Assembly: GCF_007164525.1 (NCBI RefSeq)
Contig: NZ_AP019791.1
Location: 1,351,501 to 1,415,500, forward strand
Reading direction: 5' to 3'
Length of the DNA stretch: 64,000 nucleotides
DNA from: Rubrobacter xylanophilus
GTDB taxonomy: Bacteria > Actinomycetota > Rubrobacteria > Rubrobacterales > Rubrobacteraceae
Made by a program: the position numbers and the translations under genes. How positions within the stretch are numbered: position 1 is the stretch's first letter; the number at the start of each line of letters is the position of its first letter. The notes beneath the pieces are model-generated. The model was not told the DNA's origin. It searched no databases and worked only from the letters and a program-made list of their open reading frames with translations. This document shows, in pieces, positions 23,507 through 32,870 of this stretch.

Positions 23507-24351
23507 CGGCTCCGCTCCCCCACCCGCGAGAGGACTTCGGCGGCCAGCTCCTCGGGCGTGACGCAAACCGGCAAACCGAGCTCCCGGGCCATCCGCAAGA
23601 GCGGCGGGAGCACGAGCCGGTTCTCCCGCAGCAGGGCCTCGTCGGCGAAGAGCCGCTCCGGGGGGAGATCCGCCACGAGACGACCGCCGTTCAGGACCAT
23701 CACCCGGTCGGCCCACATCAGCTCCTCCAGATAGTGGGTGACGTGCAATACGGTCTTCGAACCCCGCAGCCGCCGCAGCCGCTCCAGCACCTCCCGGCGT
23801 CCCGGAGCGTCCAGCATGGAGGTGGGCTCGTCGAGGGCCAGGATCTCCGGTTCCACCACCAGCACCCCGGCCAGGGCCACCCGCTGCTTCTCCCCGCCGG
23901 AGAGGGTGTGGACCTCGCGGCGCTCGCAGCCCTCGAGCCCCACCCACCTCAGGGCCTCCCGCACCCGGATCTTCATCTCCTCCCGCGGCACGCCCAGGTT
24001 CTCCAGGCCGAAGGCCACGTCGTCCTCCACGAACGGAGCCACGAGACCGTTGTCCGGGTTCTGGAAGAGCATGCCCACCCGCCGGCGCACCTCACGGGGC
24101 CTGGTGGAAGGGTCGCATCCGGCCACCAGCAGCCGCCCGGAGGACGGCCGCAGGAGGCCGTTCAGGAGCCGGATAAGGGTGGACTTCCCCCCGCCGTTCG
24201 GACCCACGACCCCAACGTACTCCCCCCGTCCCACAGCAAAGGACAGTCCACGAAGGGCGGGCTGCTCCGCACCGGGGTAGGAGAAGCACACCCTCTCCGC
24301 GAGAATGGCGAGGGGCCCGCCCGGGCGGGCCCCCCTCTCCTCCGCAGGCAC
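23503..24351 (-). CDS. ecfA1: Energy-coupling factor transporter ATP-binding subunit EcfA1
   Basis: Up to 282 residues of an ABC ATPase. VCFSYPGAEQPALRGLSF start, Walker A GVVGPNGGGKSTLIRL, Q-loop LFQNPDNGLVAPFVEDD (the FQNPD form typical of EcfA1), signature HTLSGGEKQRVALAG, Walker B ILALDEPTSMLD, H-loop VTHYLEEL. GTG 24351 lacks a good ribosome binding site and places a 22-bp GC palindrome inside the first 15 codons; an internal GTG at the ERVCF position is an alternative start. It lies 27 bp downstream of rplQ. Confidence 0.9.
   Translation of the reverse strand: MPAEERGARPGGPLAILAERVCFSYPGAEQPALRGLSFAVGRGEYVGVVGPNGGGKSTLIRLLNGLLRPSSGRLLVAGCDPSTRPREVRRRVGMLFQNPDNGLVAPFVEDDVAFGLENLGVPREEMKIRVREALRWVGLEGCERREVHTLSGGEKQRVALAGVLVVEPEILALDEPTSMLDAPGRREVLERLRRLRGSKTVLHVTHYLEELMWADRVMVLNGGRLVADLPPERLFADEALLRENRLVLPPLLRMARELGLPVCVTPEELAAEVLSRVGERSR
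24312..24333. other. Perfect 22-bp GC palindrome between rplQ and the ecf genes
   Basis: GGGGCCCGCCC (24312-24322) followed directly by its reverse complement. In RNA it would be a strong hairpin 46 nt past the rplQ stop and inside the 5' end of ecfA1. There is no U-tract. It may damp transcription from the ribosomal operon into ecfA1, or limit ecfA1 translation. Confidence 0.5.
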
Positions 24352-24378
24352 CTGTTGTCCGGCGCGGCCCCCTACCGG

Positions 24379-24744
24379 CTACTCCACCCGGTGGTTGACC
24401 AGCTCCAGGTACACCTGCTCGGCGCCGTCGCCCTGCCGGGGGCCCAGCTTCAGGATTCTGGTGTACCCCGAGTTGCGGTCGTCGAGGTCCGGAGCCACCT
24501 CTTCGAAGAGGTGGCGGACCACCCGCTTGTCCTTCAGGATCTTCACCGCCTGCCGGCGGGCGTGCAGATCGTCCCGCTTGGCGGTGTTGATCAGGCGGTC
24601 CACCACGCCCCGGACCTCCTTGGCCTTGGCCTCGGTGGTCTTTATCCGGCCGTGCTGTATGAGCTGCCCCGCCATCGTGCCCAGCAGCAGCTTGCGGTGG
24701 GCGGCGTCGCGACCGAGCTTGCGTCCCCTCTTGGCATGCCTCAT
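24379..24744 (-). CDS. rplQ: 50S ribosomal protein L17
   Basis: 121 residues. MRHAKRGRKLGRDAAHRKLL start, IKTTEAKAKEVRGVVDRLI block, and a C-terminal GYTRILKLGPRQGDGAEQVYLEL. ATG overlaps the rpoA stop as ATGA. Last ribosomal protein gene of the superoperon. Confidence 0.97.
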   Translation of the reverse strand: MRHAKRGRKLGRDAAHRKLLLGTMAGQLIQHGRIKTTEAKAKEVRGVVDRLINTAKRDDLHARRQAVKILKDKRVVRHLFEEVAPDLDDRNSGYTRILKLGPRQGDGAEQVYLELVNHRVE

Positions 24745-25685
24745 TCCCTACCACTCTCCAGGGTGTAGCCGTACTCTTCCAGCTTCGAGCGAATCTCGTC
24801 CACGCTCTTCATGCCGAGGTTGCGGATGTTCATCAGCTCCTCCTCGGTCATCGTGGCGAGCTGCCCGATGGTGTCCACCCCCTCGCGCTTGAGGCAGTTG
24901 TAGGACCGGACGGTGAGCTCCAGATCCTCTATCGGGCGCTCGTCGGTGATGACCGGGCGGCCGCCGCCGCGCCCCGGCTCCTCGGGGGCAGCCGCCCCCT
25001 GATACCCTTCGGCGAAGAGCCCGAAGAAGTCTATGAGCTTCCGGGAGGCCTCCCGGAGCGCCTCCCGCGGGCTGAGCCGCCCGTCGGTGAAGACCTCCAG
25101 GGTGAGGGCGTCGAGGTCCACCCGCGCGCCGGCCCGGGTCTCGGAGACCCGATACTGCACCTTCTCCACCGGCGAGAAGAGCGAGTCGACGGCTATGACC
25201 CCGATCGGGTCGGCGTCGCTCTTGTTCTGCTCGGCGGGGACGTAGCCCTGCCCGCGCTCGACGGTGAGGGTCATGTCCAGGTGACCGCCCTCGGAGAGGC
25301 TGGCGATGTAGGCGTCGGGGTTTACCACCTCCACGTCCGCCTTCAGCTCGATGTCCGAGCCCCGCACCTCTCCCGGGCCGTCCTTGGAGATCTGCAGCTC
25401 TATCGGCTCCTCGCGCTCCAGGCGGAACTTGAGCTGCTTCACGTTGAGGATGATGTCCACCACGTCCTCGCGCACGCCCTCGATGGTCGAGAACTCGTGC
25501 TGGACGCCCTCGATCCTGAGCTTGGTCACCGCCGCCCCGGGTAGCCCGGAGAGCATCACCCGCCGCAGCGCGTTGCCCAAAGTGTGCCCCAGACCCCGCG
25601 GGAGCGGCTCGGCGACGAAGATGCCGTGCCTCTCGTCTTCCTCCTCCACCCTGAAACGGGGGGGTGCCACATCCAACATCATCAA
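24741..25685 (-). CDS. rpoA: RNA polymerase subunit alpha
   Basis: 314 residues. N-terminal assembly domain: FVAEPLPRGLGHTLGNALRR, GAAVTKLRIEGVQHEFSTIEG, VEVVNPDAYIASLSE. Linker at about 232-248 with EEPGRGGGRP. C-terminal domain with the DNA/UP-element and activator surface VRSYNCLKREGVDTIGQLA and NIRNLGMKSVDEI. Three consecutive ATG codons form the start; 25685 is given, 25679 is possible. It sits between rpsD and rplQ, as in classic alpha operons. Confidence 0.97.
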   Translation of the reverse strand: MMMLDVAPPRFRVEEEDERHGIFVAEPLPRGLGHTLGNALRRVMLSGLPGAAVTKLRIEGVQHEFSTIEGVREDVVDIILNVKQLKFRLEREEPIELQISKDGPGEVRGSDIELKADVEVVNPDAYIASLSEGGHLDMTLTVERGQGYVPAEQNKSDADPIGVIAVDSLFSPVEKVQYRVSETRAGARVDLDALTLEVFTDGRLSPREALREASRKLIDFFGLFAEGYQGAAAPEEPGRGGGRPVITDERPIEDLELTVRSYNCLKREGVDTIGQLATMTEEELMNIRNLGMKSVDEIRSKLEEYGYTLESGRE

Positions 25686-25722
25686 CCTACCACCTGCTCG
25701 ATCTCTGATAACCCGTCTCTTT

Positions 25723-26325
25723 TTACCGGCTGTAGAACTCGATGATCAGCTGCTCCTCGACGGGAGCGTCGATCTCGTCCCGGCTCGGAGCATGCAGCAC
25801 CCGGCCGGTGAAGTTCTCGTGGTCGGCCTCCAGCCACGCCGGGACGGCCACGACCTGCTCCACGGCGTCCTGTATCGGCTGCAGCCGCCGGCTCTTCTCG
25901 CGCACCGTGATCACATCACCCGGCTTGAGCGTCGCCGAGGGGATGTTGTGCTTGCGGCCGTTGAGCAGGAAGTGCCCGTGCACCACCAGCTGCCGCGCCT
26001 GCGGGCGGCTCGTGGCGAAGCCCATCCGGTAGACCACGTTGTCCATCCTGAGCTCCATGAGCCGCAGCAGGTTCTCGCCGGAGACCCCCGGCTGGCGAAT
26101 CGCCTCCTCATAAGCCCTCCGAAACTGCTTCTCGGAGACGCCGTAGTACCAGCGGGCCTTCTGCTTCTCCATCAGCCGGATGCCGTATTCCGTCTGCCGC
26201 TGGCGGTCGCGGCCGTGCTCGCCCGGCGGGTAGGGCTTCCGCTCCAGCGGGTTCTTGCGCATACTGGAGAGCATCACCCCGGCCCGCCGGTCGCGCCGGC
26301 CCCTGGGTCCCGTGTAACGTGCCAC
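25723..26325 (-). CDS. rpsD: 30S ribosomal protein S4 (zinc-free form)
   Basis: 200 residues. The S4 RNA-binding motif is LMELRMDNVVYRMGFATS followed by QARQLVVHGHFLLNGRK. The N-terminus MARYTGPRGRRDRRAG lacks the four zinc-binding cysteines of C+ S4. GTG 26325 has GGGAG close by and AGGAGG further upstream. S4 is an assembly initiator and in some bacteria represses its own alpha operon; no such element was identified in the 56-nt gap upstream. Confidence 0.97.
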   Translation of the reverse strand: MARYTGPRGRRDRRAGVMLSSMRKNPLERKPYPPGEHGRDRQRQTEYGIRLMEKQKARWYYGVSEKQFRRAYEEAIRQPGVSGENLLRLMELRMDNVVYRMGFATSRPQARQLVVHGHFLLNGRKHNIPSATLKPGDVITVREKSRRLQPIQDAVEQVVAVPAWLEADHENFTGRVLHAPSRDEIDAPVEEQLIIEFYSR

Positions 26326-26381
26326 TTCTCCCTGATACCTCCTGAAAATACCTCTCTCGGTGTGTAAAGCGGTCCTCTGCT

Positions 26382-26789
26382 CTAGCCCCGGCGCCGCTTG
26401 GGCGGCCTGCAGCCGTTGTGCGGCTGTCCGGTGACGTCCTTTATGGAGAGGACCTCTATGCCCATCGCCTGGAAGGTCCTAGCCGCCATGTCGCGGCCCG
26501 AGCCGTGCCCCTTGACCTGGATGTCCACCCGCTTGACGCCGTGCTCCATGGCCTTGTTGGCCGCGCTCTCGGCGGTCATCTGGGCGGCGTACGGGGTGCT
26601 CTTGCGGCTCCCCTTGAAGCCCATCGAACCCGCGGACTCCCAGGCTATGACGTTGCCCTCCTGGTCGGTCACCGAGATGATGGTGTTGTTGAAGGAGCTC
26701 TTTATGTGCACCACGGCGGTGGAGATGTTCTTCCGGACCCTCCGCCGCGACCTGCTGCCCCTGCTCCGCTGCTGACGCTGCCTGCCCAT
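26382..26789 (-). CDS. rpsK: 30S ribosomal protein S11
   Basis: 135 residues. [55 protein letters not shown], and the C-terminal [13 protein letters not shown]. The N-terminus is a very basic [16 protein letters not shown]. It abuts rpsM with no gap. Confidence 0.97.
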   Translation of the reverse strand: MGRQRQQRSRGSRSRRRVRKNISTAVVHIKSSFNNTIISVTDQEGNVIAWESAGSMGFKGSRKSTPYAAQMTAESAANKAMEHGVKRVDIQVKGHGSGRDMAARTFQAMGIEVLSIKDVTGQPHNGCRPPKRRRG

Positions 26790-27158
26790 CTACTTCTTCC
26801 TCCCGCCTATGGCCGGACGCGGCCCCTTGCGCTGCCGGGCGTTGGTCTTGGTCCGCTGCCCGCGCACCGGCAGACCCCGCCGGTGCCGGATGCCCCGGTA
26901 GCAGCCGATGTCCATGAGCCGCCTTATGTTCTGGTTGACCTCCCGCTTGAGGTCGCCCTCAACCTTCAGGTTCTCGTCGATGTAGCGCCTCAGGGCCGCT
27001 ATCTCACCCTCGGCGAGGTCCCGGACCCTGGTGTCCGGATCGACGCCGGTCTCCCGGACGACGCGGCGGGCCGTCGAGCGACCGATGCCGTAGATGTAGG
27101 TGAGGGCCACCTCGATGCGCTTCTCCCTGGGCAGGTCTACGCCGGCTATCCTCGCCAC
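26790..27158 (-). CDS. rpsM: 30S ribosomal protein S13
   Basis: 122 residues. [33 protein letters not shown] helix-hairpin, [20 protein letters not shown] and the tail [16 protein letters not shown] that contacts tRNA. Precedes rpsK directly; 6 bp after rpmJ. Confidence 0.97.
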   Translation of the reverse strand: MARIAGVDLPREKRIEVALTYIYGIGRSTARRVVRETGVDPDTRVRDLAEGEIAALRRYIDENLKVEGDLKREVNQNIRRLMDIGCYRGIRHRRGLPVRGQRTKTNARQRKGPRPAIGGRKK

Positions 27159-27164
27159 GACAGC

Positions 27165-27278
27165 CTACCCCTGCCTCTGCTTGTGCCGCGGGTTGGAGCA
27201 GATCACCCGCACCACGCCGCGGCGCCGGATGACCCTGCAGCGCTCGCAGATGGGCTTGACGCTCGCTCTCACCTTCAT
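27165..27278 (-). CDS. rpmJ: 50S ribosomal protein L36
   Basis: 37 residues. [20 protein letters not shown], with zinc ligands Cys11, Cys14, Cys27 and His32 (ICSNPRHKQ). Start ATG 27278, 18 bp after infA. This is the zinc-binding form of L36. Gene order infA-rpmJ-rpsM-rpsK is the standard one. Confidence 0.96.
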   Translation of the reverse strand: MKVRASVKPICERCRVIRRRGVVRVICSNPRHKQRQG

Positions 27279-27296
27279 AACGCTCCCTCTCCTCTC

Positions 27297-27518
27297 CTAG
27301 CTCCTGTACCTGTAGGTGATGCGTCCCCGGCTCAGATCGTAGGGTGAAAGCTCCACCTTCACCCGATCTCCAGGCAGGATCCGGATGTAGTTCATACGCA
27401 TCTTGCCCGAGATGTGCGCCAGCACGTTGTGCCCGTTGTCGAGCTCCACCCTGAACTGGGTGTTGGGCAGTGCCTCGGTCACGGTGCCTTCGACCTCTAT
27501 GACGTCTTCTTTAGCCAA
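27297..27518 (-). CDS. infA: Translation initiation factor IF-1
   Basis: 73 residues, one S1-like OB fold: [61 protein letters not shown]. It binds the 30S A site during initiation. The start codon is TTG 27518 ([11 protein letters not shown]), with AGAGGAGG upstream. There is a 63-nt AT-richer gap after map, so it may have its own promoter. Confidence 0.96.
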   Translation of the reverse strand: MAKEDVIEVEGTVTEALPNTQFRVELDNGHNVLAHISGKMRMNYIRILPGDRVKVELSPYDLSRGRITYRYRS

Positions 27519-27577
27519 GGACCTCCTCTTTCATCAGGAATACACGACCTTCGGGACGGCCGAAGCCAAACGGGTAT

Positions 27578-27583
27578 ATTATC
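27578..27583 (-). promoter_or_regulatory. Possible internal promoter -10 ahead of infA
   Basis: GATAAT on the minus strand straddles the end of map, in the only AT-rich stretch of this operon section. The -35 at 17 bp (TTTGGG) is poor. It is followed by a small CTTCGG/CCGAAG hairpin in the 63-nt map-infA gap. Confidence 0.3.
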
Positions 27584-28361
27584 ATGCCGAGGCCGCCTCC
27601 CCCAAACCCTCGTCCTCCAGGGTGAGCACCCAGGGCCCCTCCTCGGTCACGGCCACGGTGTGCTCGAAGTGGGCGGCGAGCGAGCCGTCGGCGGTATAGA
27701 TGGACCAGCCGTCGCGCTCGTCCATGCGAATCTCGTGGGTGCCGAGCGTGATCATGGGCTCTATGGCAAAGGTCATGCCGGGGAGCAGGCGGGGTCCGGT
27801 ACCGGGCCGGCCGTAGTTGGGGATCTGGGGGTCCTCATGCATCCTGCGGCCCACCCCGTGGGAGACGAGATCCCTCACCACCCCATAGCCCTCGGGCTCG
27901 GCGACGGACTGGATGGCGTGCCCGATATCCCCGAGCCGCCGTCCCACGCGGACCTGCGGTATGGCGGCCTCCAGGCAGCGCCGGGTCACATCCAGCAGCC
28001 TCCGGGCCTCCTCGGAGACCTCTCCCACCGGCACGGTCGTGGCGCTGTCGGTGACGAAGCCCTCGAAGCGGACCCCCACGTCCAGCGAGATGATGTCCCC
28101 CTCCCTCAGCCGGTAGGAGCCGGGGATGCCGTGCACGATCATCGAGTTGGGCGAGGCGCAGATGGAGGCCGGGAAGCCCTGGTAGCCCTTGAACTCCGGC
28201 TTGCCCCCGGAGGAGTAGATGAACTCCTCGGCGAGCGCGTCCAGCTCGCGGGTGCTCACACCGGGACGCGCGTTCTCGGCGAGCAGGCGCAGGCAGGCGG
28301 CGGTGATCCTGCCACCCTCCCGCATGGCCTCCAGCTCCGCCCTGCTCTTCCGGACGATCAA
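27582..28361 (-). CDS. map: Methionine aminopeptidase, type I
   Basis: 259 residues. It removes N-terminal methionine. Metal ligands are in DVGVRFEGFVTDSATTVPVG (two Asp), GHGVG-type SHGVGRRMHEDP (His), FAIEPMI (Glu) and HFEHTVAVTEEG (Glu). The substrate histidine is in NSMIVHGIP. TTG start overlapping the adk stop by 4 bp. The secY-adk-map-infA order is that of Firmicutes and actinobacteria. Confidence 0.96.
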   Translation of the reverse strand: MIVRKSRAELEAMREGGRITAACLRLLAENARPGVSTRELDALAEEFIYSSGGKPEFKGYQGFPASICASPNSMIVHGIPGSYRLREGDIISLDVGVRFEGFVTDSATTVPVGEVSEEARRLLDVTRRCLEAAIPQVRVGRRLGDIGHAIQSVAEPEGYGVVRDLVSHGVGRRMHEDPQIPNYGRPGTGPRLLPGMTFAIEPMITLGTHEIRMDERDGWSIYTADGSLAAHFEHTVAVTEEGPWVLTLEDEGLGEAASA

Positions 28362-28984
28362 GCCCCCACCCCCAGCACCCGCAGCAGCTCCCCGGTTACC
28401 TCCTCTATGCTGCGGGTGGCGTCCACGGTCACCAAAAGCCCCCGCTCGGCGTAATAGTCCTTCAGGGGTTCGGTCTGCTCGTGGTAGAGCCTGAGCCGGC
28501 GTCGGATCGCCTCCTCCGTGTCGTCCTTGCGCTGGACGAAGGGGCCGGGGTCGTCCGGCGGCGGGGGATCGTGCTCGACGTGGTAGATCCGGCCGGTCGC
28601 TTCGCTCTGGCGCCGCCCGGAGAGCCGCCGGACCAGCACCTCGTCGGGTGCCTCCAGCGCCACCACCCTGTCCAGGCTCACGCCGAGCTCCTCGAGCGCC
28701 TCGTCCAGGGCCCGGGCCTGCGCCTCGGTGCGCGGGAAGCCGTCCAGGATCCAGGACTCAGCCTCCCGCAGGTGGGGCTTGGCCATCTCCACGATGATCT
28801 CGTCGGGCACCAGCTCGCCACGGTCGTTGTACTCCTGCACTTTCCTGCCCAGCTCCGTGCCGGCCTTGATCTCGGCGCGCACCAGGTCCCCGGTAGAGAT
28901 GTGCCTGGCCCCCGTCCTCTCGGAGAGCCGGGCCGCCTGCGTACCCTTGCCCGCCCCCTGCGGGCCCAGAAGGATGATTCTCAT
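28358..28984 (-). CDS. adk: Adenylate kinase
   Basis: 208 residues, long form. P-loop LLGPQGAGKGTQAARL, AMP-binding HISTGDLVRAEIKAG and WILDGFPRTEAQARALD, LID domain GRRQSEATGRIYHVEHD to FVQRKDDTEEAIRRRL. The LID has no zinc cysteines. ATG 28984 overlaps the secY stop by 4 bp. Confidence 0.96.
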   Translation of the reverse strand: MRIILLGPQGAGKGTQAARLSERTGARHISTGDLVRAEIKAGTELGRKVQEYNDRGELVPDEIIVEMAKPHLREAESWILDGFPRTEAQARALDEALEELGVSLDRVVALEAPDEVLVRRLSGRRQSEATGRIYHVEHDPPPPDDPGPFVQRKDDTEEAIRRRLRLYHEQTEPLKDYYAERGLLVTVDATRSIEEVTGELLRVLGVGA

Positions 28985-30267
28985 CGGTACTGCCTTCTGA
29001 GGAAGCCCTCGTAGTTGCGCATCATCAGCTGGCTCTCCAGCTGGCGCACCGTATCCAGCGAGACGCCCACCACGATCAGCATCGAGGTGCCGCCCAGATA
29101 GATCGAGTTGGGCAGGTTCAGCGCACCCGTGATCAGGTACGGCAGCACGGCGATCACCGCCAGGAAGATCGCACCGAAGAGCGTGATCCTGGTGAGCACG
29201 CTGTTGAGGTAGAGCGCCGTGGGCTGTCCCGGACGGATGCCGGGGATGTACCCGCCGCTCTTCTTCAGGTTGTCGGCGTGCTCTATCGGGTTGAACTGCA
29301 CCGCCGTGTAGAAGTAGGTGAACATGATGATCAGCAGCGCGTACAGGAGCAAATAGGGCACGCTCGGCGGGGCGAAGACCTGCGCCAGCCTGAACAGCCA
29401 GGAGTCCTGGTTCCCCCCGGCAGCGAACTGGGTGATGACCACCGGGAAGATCAGCAGCGAAGAGGCGAAGATGATCGGGATGACCCCCGCCATGTTCACC
29501 TTCAACGGCAGGTAAGTGGTCCCGCCCTGGCTCATCCTGCGCCCCACCTGCCGCTTGGCGTAGGTGATCGGGATCCGACGCTGCCCCTCGTTCACGAACA
29601 CGATGGCCGCGACGATCATCACCGCGATGATGGCCAGGATGACCATCGTGAGCACGTTACCGTCCTCGATAAGGGTGCGCACCGCGTTCGGGGCCTGCGA
29701 GAGTATGGAGGCGGTGATGATCAGCGAGATGCCGTTGCCGAGCCCCCGCTGCGTGATCAGCTCCCCGAACCACATGGTGACCATCACGCCCGTGGTGAGG
29801 GTGACCACCACTAAAAACAGGTCCAGCGCCCCGGCCCCCGCGAGCACCGGCCCGAACTGCCCGGAACGCAAGAACAGCACCATCGCCACCGACTGGATGA
29901 ACGCCAGAGCCAGCGTGAAGACCCGGGTGTACTGGGTGATCTTCTGCTGCCCCACCTCCCCCTCACGGGCCAGCTCCTGCAGCCGGGGGATGGCGACGGT
30001 CATCAGCTGCATCACGATCGCGGCCGTGATGTAGGGCATGATCCCCAGCGCGAAGACCGAGAGGTTGTTGAACGCCCCCCCGGTGAACACCCCGAAGAGC
30101 CCGGTTATGGCGTTCTGGTCCAGCCCCCCGGCCGCCAAAACCTCCCGGTTTATCCCGGGGAGCGGCACGAAGGCGCCCGCCCTGTAGGCAGCGAGCATGG
30201 CCGCGGTGAAGAAGAGCTTCTGCCGAAGCTCCGGGACCTTCCAGGCGTTCGCAAGGGAGCCCAACAT
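28981..30267 (-). CDS. secY: Protein translocase subunit SecY
   Basis: 428 residues with ten hydrophobic segments. Signature FVPLPGINREVL near the start, plug region after about residue 60, loop NEGQRRIPITYAKRQVGRR, and the C-terminal loop KKSGGYIPGIRPGQPT, which carries conserved SecA/ribosome-contact arginines. SecE, its partner, is encoded at 54083-54346. It is 17 bp downstream of rplO. Confidence 0.97.
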   Translation of the reverse strand: MLGSLANAWKVPELRQKLFFTAAMLAAYRAGAFVPLPGINREVLAAGGLDQNAITGLFGVFTGGAFNNLSVFALGIMPYITAAIVMQLMTVAIPRLQELAREGEVGQQKITQYTRVFTLALAFIQSVAMVLFLRSGQFGPVLAGAGALDLFLVVVTLTTGVMVTMWFGELITQRGLGNGISLIITASILSQAPNAVRTLIEDGNVLTMVILAIIAVMIVAAIVFVNEGQRRIPITYAKRQVGRRMSQGGTTYLPLKVNMAGVIPIIFASSLLIFPVVITQFAAGGNQDSWLFRLAQVFAPPSVPYLLLYALLIIMFTYFYTAVQFNPIEHADNLKKSGGYIPGIRPGQPTALYLNSVLTRITLFGAIFLAVIAVLPYLITGALNLPNSIYLGGTSMLIVVGVSLDTVRQLESQLMMRNYEGFLRRQYR

Positions 30268-30284
30268 CCTCTTATCTACCTCTC

Positions 30285-30743
30285 CTAGAGCACCTCGACG
30301 CGGCCGCCCGCCGCCTCTATCTTCTCTCTGGCGGTCCGGGAGAAGGCGTGCGCCCTGACGGTCACCGGACGGTCTATCTCCCCGTCGCCCAGGATCTTCA
30401 CCAGGGTGTCCGCCTTCTTCCTGATGAGCCCGGCCGCCCGAAGCTCATCGAGGCCTATGGTATCACCTTCCACGGCGGCCAACTCCCCGACGTTCACCGG
30501 ATCGTAGACCTTGGGGTGCGCCGGGGTGTGCCTGCCACGGGCCTCGCCCTTCAGGCGCGGCAGCCGCCGCTGCAGCGGCATCTGGCCACCCTCGTAGGTC
30601 GTGTAGGCCTTCGTCCCCGAGCGGGCCTTGGCCCCCTTCTGCCCCCGCCCGGAGGTCTTGCCGTAGCCCGACCCCTCGCCGCGGCCGACCCGCTTGCGGG
30701 CCCTCCGCGAGCCCGGGGGCGGGGAGAGCTCGTTCAGCCGCAT
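30285..30743 (-). CDS. rplO: 50S ribosomal protein L15
   Basis: 152 residues. N-terminal glycine/arginine-rich RKRVGRGEGSGYGKTSGRGQ that threads into 23S rRNA, GGQMPLQRRLPRLKG, and C-terminal VTVRAHAFSRTAREKIEAAGG. Shares one base with the rpmD stop. Confidence 0.97.
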   Translation of the reverse strand: MRLNELSPPPGSRRARKRVGRGEGSGYGKTSGRGQKGAKARSGTKAYTTYEGGQMPLQRRLPRLKGEARGRHTPAHPKVYDPVNVGELAAVEGDTIGLDELRAAGLIRKKADTLVKILGDGEIDRPVTVRAHAFSRTAREKIEAAGGRVEVL

Positions 30744-30928
30744 CAGTCCTCCACCTCCTCGACCCGTACCAGGTGCCGGACCTTCGCGATCATGCCCCGG
30801 ATCTGGGGGGTGTCCTCGTGCACCCGCGAGTCCCGGATCCGGCGCAGGCCCAGCGCCCGCACCGTCCGCTTGTGCTTCTCTATCGCTCCTATGGTGCTCC
30901 TCACCTGCGTCACCTTCAGCGGGCTCAT
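30743..30928 (-). CDS. rpmD: 50S ribosomal protein L30
   Basis: 61 residues. [57 protein letters not shown] overlaps the rpsE stop by 4 bp. Single-domain bacterial length. Confidence 0.96.
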   Translation of the reverse strand: MSPLKVTQVRSTIGAIEKHKRTVRALGLRRIRDSRVHEDTPQIRGMIAKVRHLVRVEEVED

Positions 30929-31527
30929 AGCCGGACCTTCACCCCCCTGACCTGCTCGATCTGGGCCTTGGTGCGCAGCTGCTTCAGGCCGTCCTCGGTC
31001 GCCCGCACCAGGTTGACCGGCGTCGTCGAGCCGAGCGCCTTGGTCAGGACGTCCTTGATCCCCGCGAGCTCCAGCACCGCGCGGACCCCGCCGCCGGCGA
31101 TCACGCCGGTACCCTCCGAGGCCGGCTTCAGCAGCACCCGCGAGCTCTCGTACTCCCCGATCACCTCGTGCGGGATGGTCGTGTTGCGCATCGGAACGTC
31201 GAACATCGCGTGCCGCGCCTTCTCCTGCCCCTTGGCGATCGCGGCGGGAACCGTGTTCGCCTTGCCGAGGCCGACCCCGACCCTGCCCTGGCCGTCGCCG
31301 ACGACCACCAAGGCGCTGAAGTTCAGCCGCCGGCCGCCCTTCTTCACCTTGGCCACCCGCCGGATCTGGACGACCCGGTCCTGGATCTCGGAGCCGCCGT
31401 CGCGCTCGCCGGGCCTGGCCCCGCGGGCGTCCCGCTCCCGGGTGGTGGTGCCGCCACCCCGGGGGTTGCCCCCGGTCGCCCCGGAGGGACCCTGCCCCCT
31501 GGCCTGGCTCGTTCTCGGTCGTCCCAA
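30925..31527 (-). CDS. rpsE: 30S ribosomal protein S5 with extended basic/Gly-rich N-terminus
   Basis: 200 residues. The core begins at about residue 50 ([20 protein letters not shown]) with [40 protein letters not shown] and [17 protein letters not shown]. The first 48 residues are low-complexity Gly/Arg/Thr-rich ([15 protein letters not shown]) and longer than in E. coli S5. The start TTG 31527 lies 8 nt after AGGAGG; longer open frame upstream overlaps rplR and was rejected. Confidence 0.95.
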   Translation of the reverse strand: MGRPRTSQARGQGPSGATGGNPRGGGTTTRERDARGARPGERDGGSEIQDRVVQIRRVAKVKKGGRRLNFSALVVVGDGQGRVGVGLGKANTVPAAIAKGQEKARHAMFDVPMRNTTIPHEVIGEYESSRVLLKPASEGTGVIAGGGVRAVLELAGIKDVLTKALGSTTPVNLVRATEDGLKQLRTKAQIEQVRGVKVRL

Positions 31528-31544
31528 AAGACTGCCCTCCTGTC

Positions 31545-31904
31545 TCAGAACTCCAGCCCGCCGGCCCGCGCGCCCTCCGCGAGCGCGGCCACCCGGCCGT
31601 GGTACTTGTAACCGCCCCGGTCGAAGACCACCCGCTCTATGCCGGCCTCCCGGGCCCGGGAGGCGATCAGCTCTCCCACCTTGCGGGCGGCCTCCACCCG
31701 GCTCTCGGCCTCCCCCACCTCGCGGGAGTCCGCTGCGGCCAGGGTGTGGCCGGCTATGTCGTCTATGATCTGGGCGTAGATGTGTACGTTCGAGCGGTAC
31801 ACCGACAGCCGCGGCCGCTCCGGCGTGCCGAAGATCTTCCGCCGCACCCGCCGGTGCCGCTTCTCCCTCTGTGTCCGTTTGCGCGTGACCCTGGTCTGTG
31901 TCAC
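31545..31904 (-). CDS. rplR: 50S ribosomal protein L18
   Basis: 119 residues. [80 protein letters not shown]18 carries 5S rRNA into the large subunit. Between rplF and rpsE with 15-17 bp gaps. Confidence 0.97.
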   Translation of the reverse strand: MTQTRVTRKRTQREKRHRRVRRKIFGTPERPRLSVYRSNVHIYAQIIDDIAGHTLAAADSREVGEAESRVEAARKVGELIASRAREAGIERVVFDRGGYKYHGRVAALAEGARAGGLEF

Positions 31905-31919
31905 CTAAAACCTCCTGCG

Positions 31920-32453
31920 CTAACCGGCCTTGCCGACCTTGCGCCGGATCTGCTCGCCCTCGTAGCGGATGCCCTTGCCCTTGTACGGCTCGGGCGGCCG
32001 CACCCGACGGATCTCCGCCGCCATCTGGCCGACCTGCTGCTTGTCTATGCCGCGCACCACGATGGTGGTGGGGTTGGGAACCTCCAGCTGGATCCCCTCG
32101 CGCGGCTCGACGGTGACCGGGTGCGAGTAGCCCACCTGCAGCACCACGTTCTGTCCCTGCAGCTGGGCCCTGTAACCCACGCCCGAGATCTGCAGCGTCT
32201 TCGCGAAGCCCTCGGTCACCCCGACGACCGCGTTGTTCAAGAGAGAGCGGGTGAGGCCGTGCATCGCCCGGTGCTGGGGGGCGTCGGAGGACCGCTCCAC
32301 GAAGAGCTTCCCATCCTCCTCCCGCACGCTGACCCCCCGGCCCACCGGCACGGTCAGCTCGCCCTTCGGCCCCCGCACCTTCACGCTGCGGGCCGAGATC
32401 TCCACGCTCACCCCGCCCGGGACCTCGACCGGCGCCCTTCCGATACGCGACAT
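31920..32453 (-). CDS. rplF: 50S ribosomal protein L6
   Basis: 177 residues. Two repeated L6 folds: [19 protein letters not shown] and [16 protein letters not shown] in the first, [19 protein letters not shown] in the second, and the signature [20 protein letters not shown] near the C-terminus. Confidence 0.97.
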   Translation of the reverse strand: MSRIGRAPVEVPGGVSVEISARSVKVRGPKGELTVPVGRGVSVREEDGKLFVERSSDAPQHRAMHGLTRSLLNNAVVGVTEGFAKTLQISGVGYRAQLQGQNVVLQVGYSHPVTVEPREGIQLEVPNPTTIVVRGIDKQQVGQMAAEIRRVRPPEPYKGKGIRYEGEQIRRKVGKAG

Positions 32454-32464
32454 ACCAAGCCCTC

Positions 32465-32863
32465 CTAGTAGACGAAGCAGAGGACCTCGCCACCCACGCC
32501 CTTGCGCCGGGCCTCGTGGTCGGTGAGTATCCCCTGCGAGGTCGAGAGGATCGCGACCCCGAGCCCGTCGAGCACCCGCGGGATGTCCTTCTGCTTGCGG
32601 TACACCCGCCGGCCCGGGCGGCTCATACGCCTCAGCCCGGTGATCGCCCTCTCGCCGTCGGGTCCGTACTTCAGCTCGATGACTATCCTCTGCTGCGGCC
32701 CGCTCCCGCGCACGGCGTAGTCCCTGACGTAGCCCTCCTCCTTGAGGATGCGGGCGATCTCCACCTTCATCTTGGAGTGTGGGATCTCCACCCGCTCGTG
32801 CCGGGCCATCACCGCGTTGCGGATGCGGGTCAGCATGTCCGCTATAGGATCGTTAACCGCCAT
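32465..32863 (-). CDS. rpsH: 30S ribosomal protein S8
   Basis: 132 residues. [79 protein letters not shown]. In E. coli S8 represses the spc operon by binding mRNA near rplE; no such site was looked for beyond inspection. Confidence 0.97.
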   Translation of the reverse strand: MAVNDPIADMLTRIRNAVMARHERVEIPHSKMKVEIARILKEEGYVRDYAVRGSGPQQRIVIELKYGPDGERAITGLRRMSRPGRRVYRKQKDIPRVLDGLGVAILSTSQGILTDHEARRKGVGGEVLCFVY

Positions 32864-32870
32864 GACCAGC

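Noticed and set aside
27519-27581. A strong infA promoter in the map-infA gap
   Set aside because: Only a -10-like GATAAT is visible and the -35 is poor, so it is listed as a weak candidate only.
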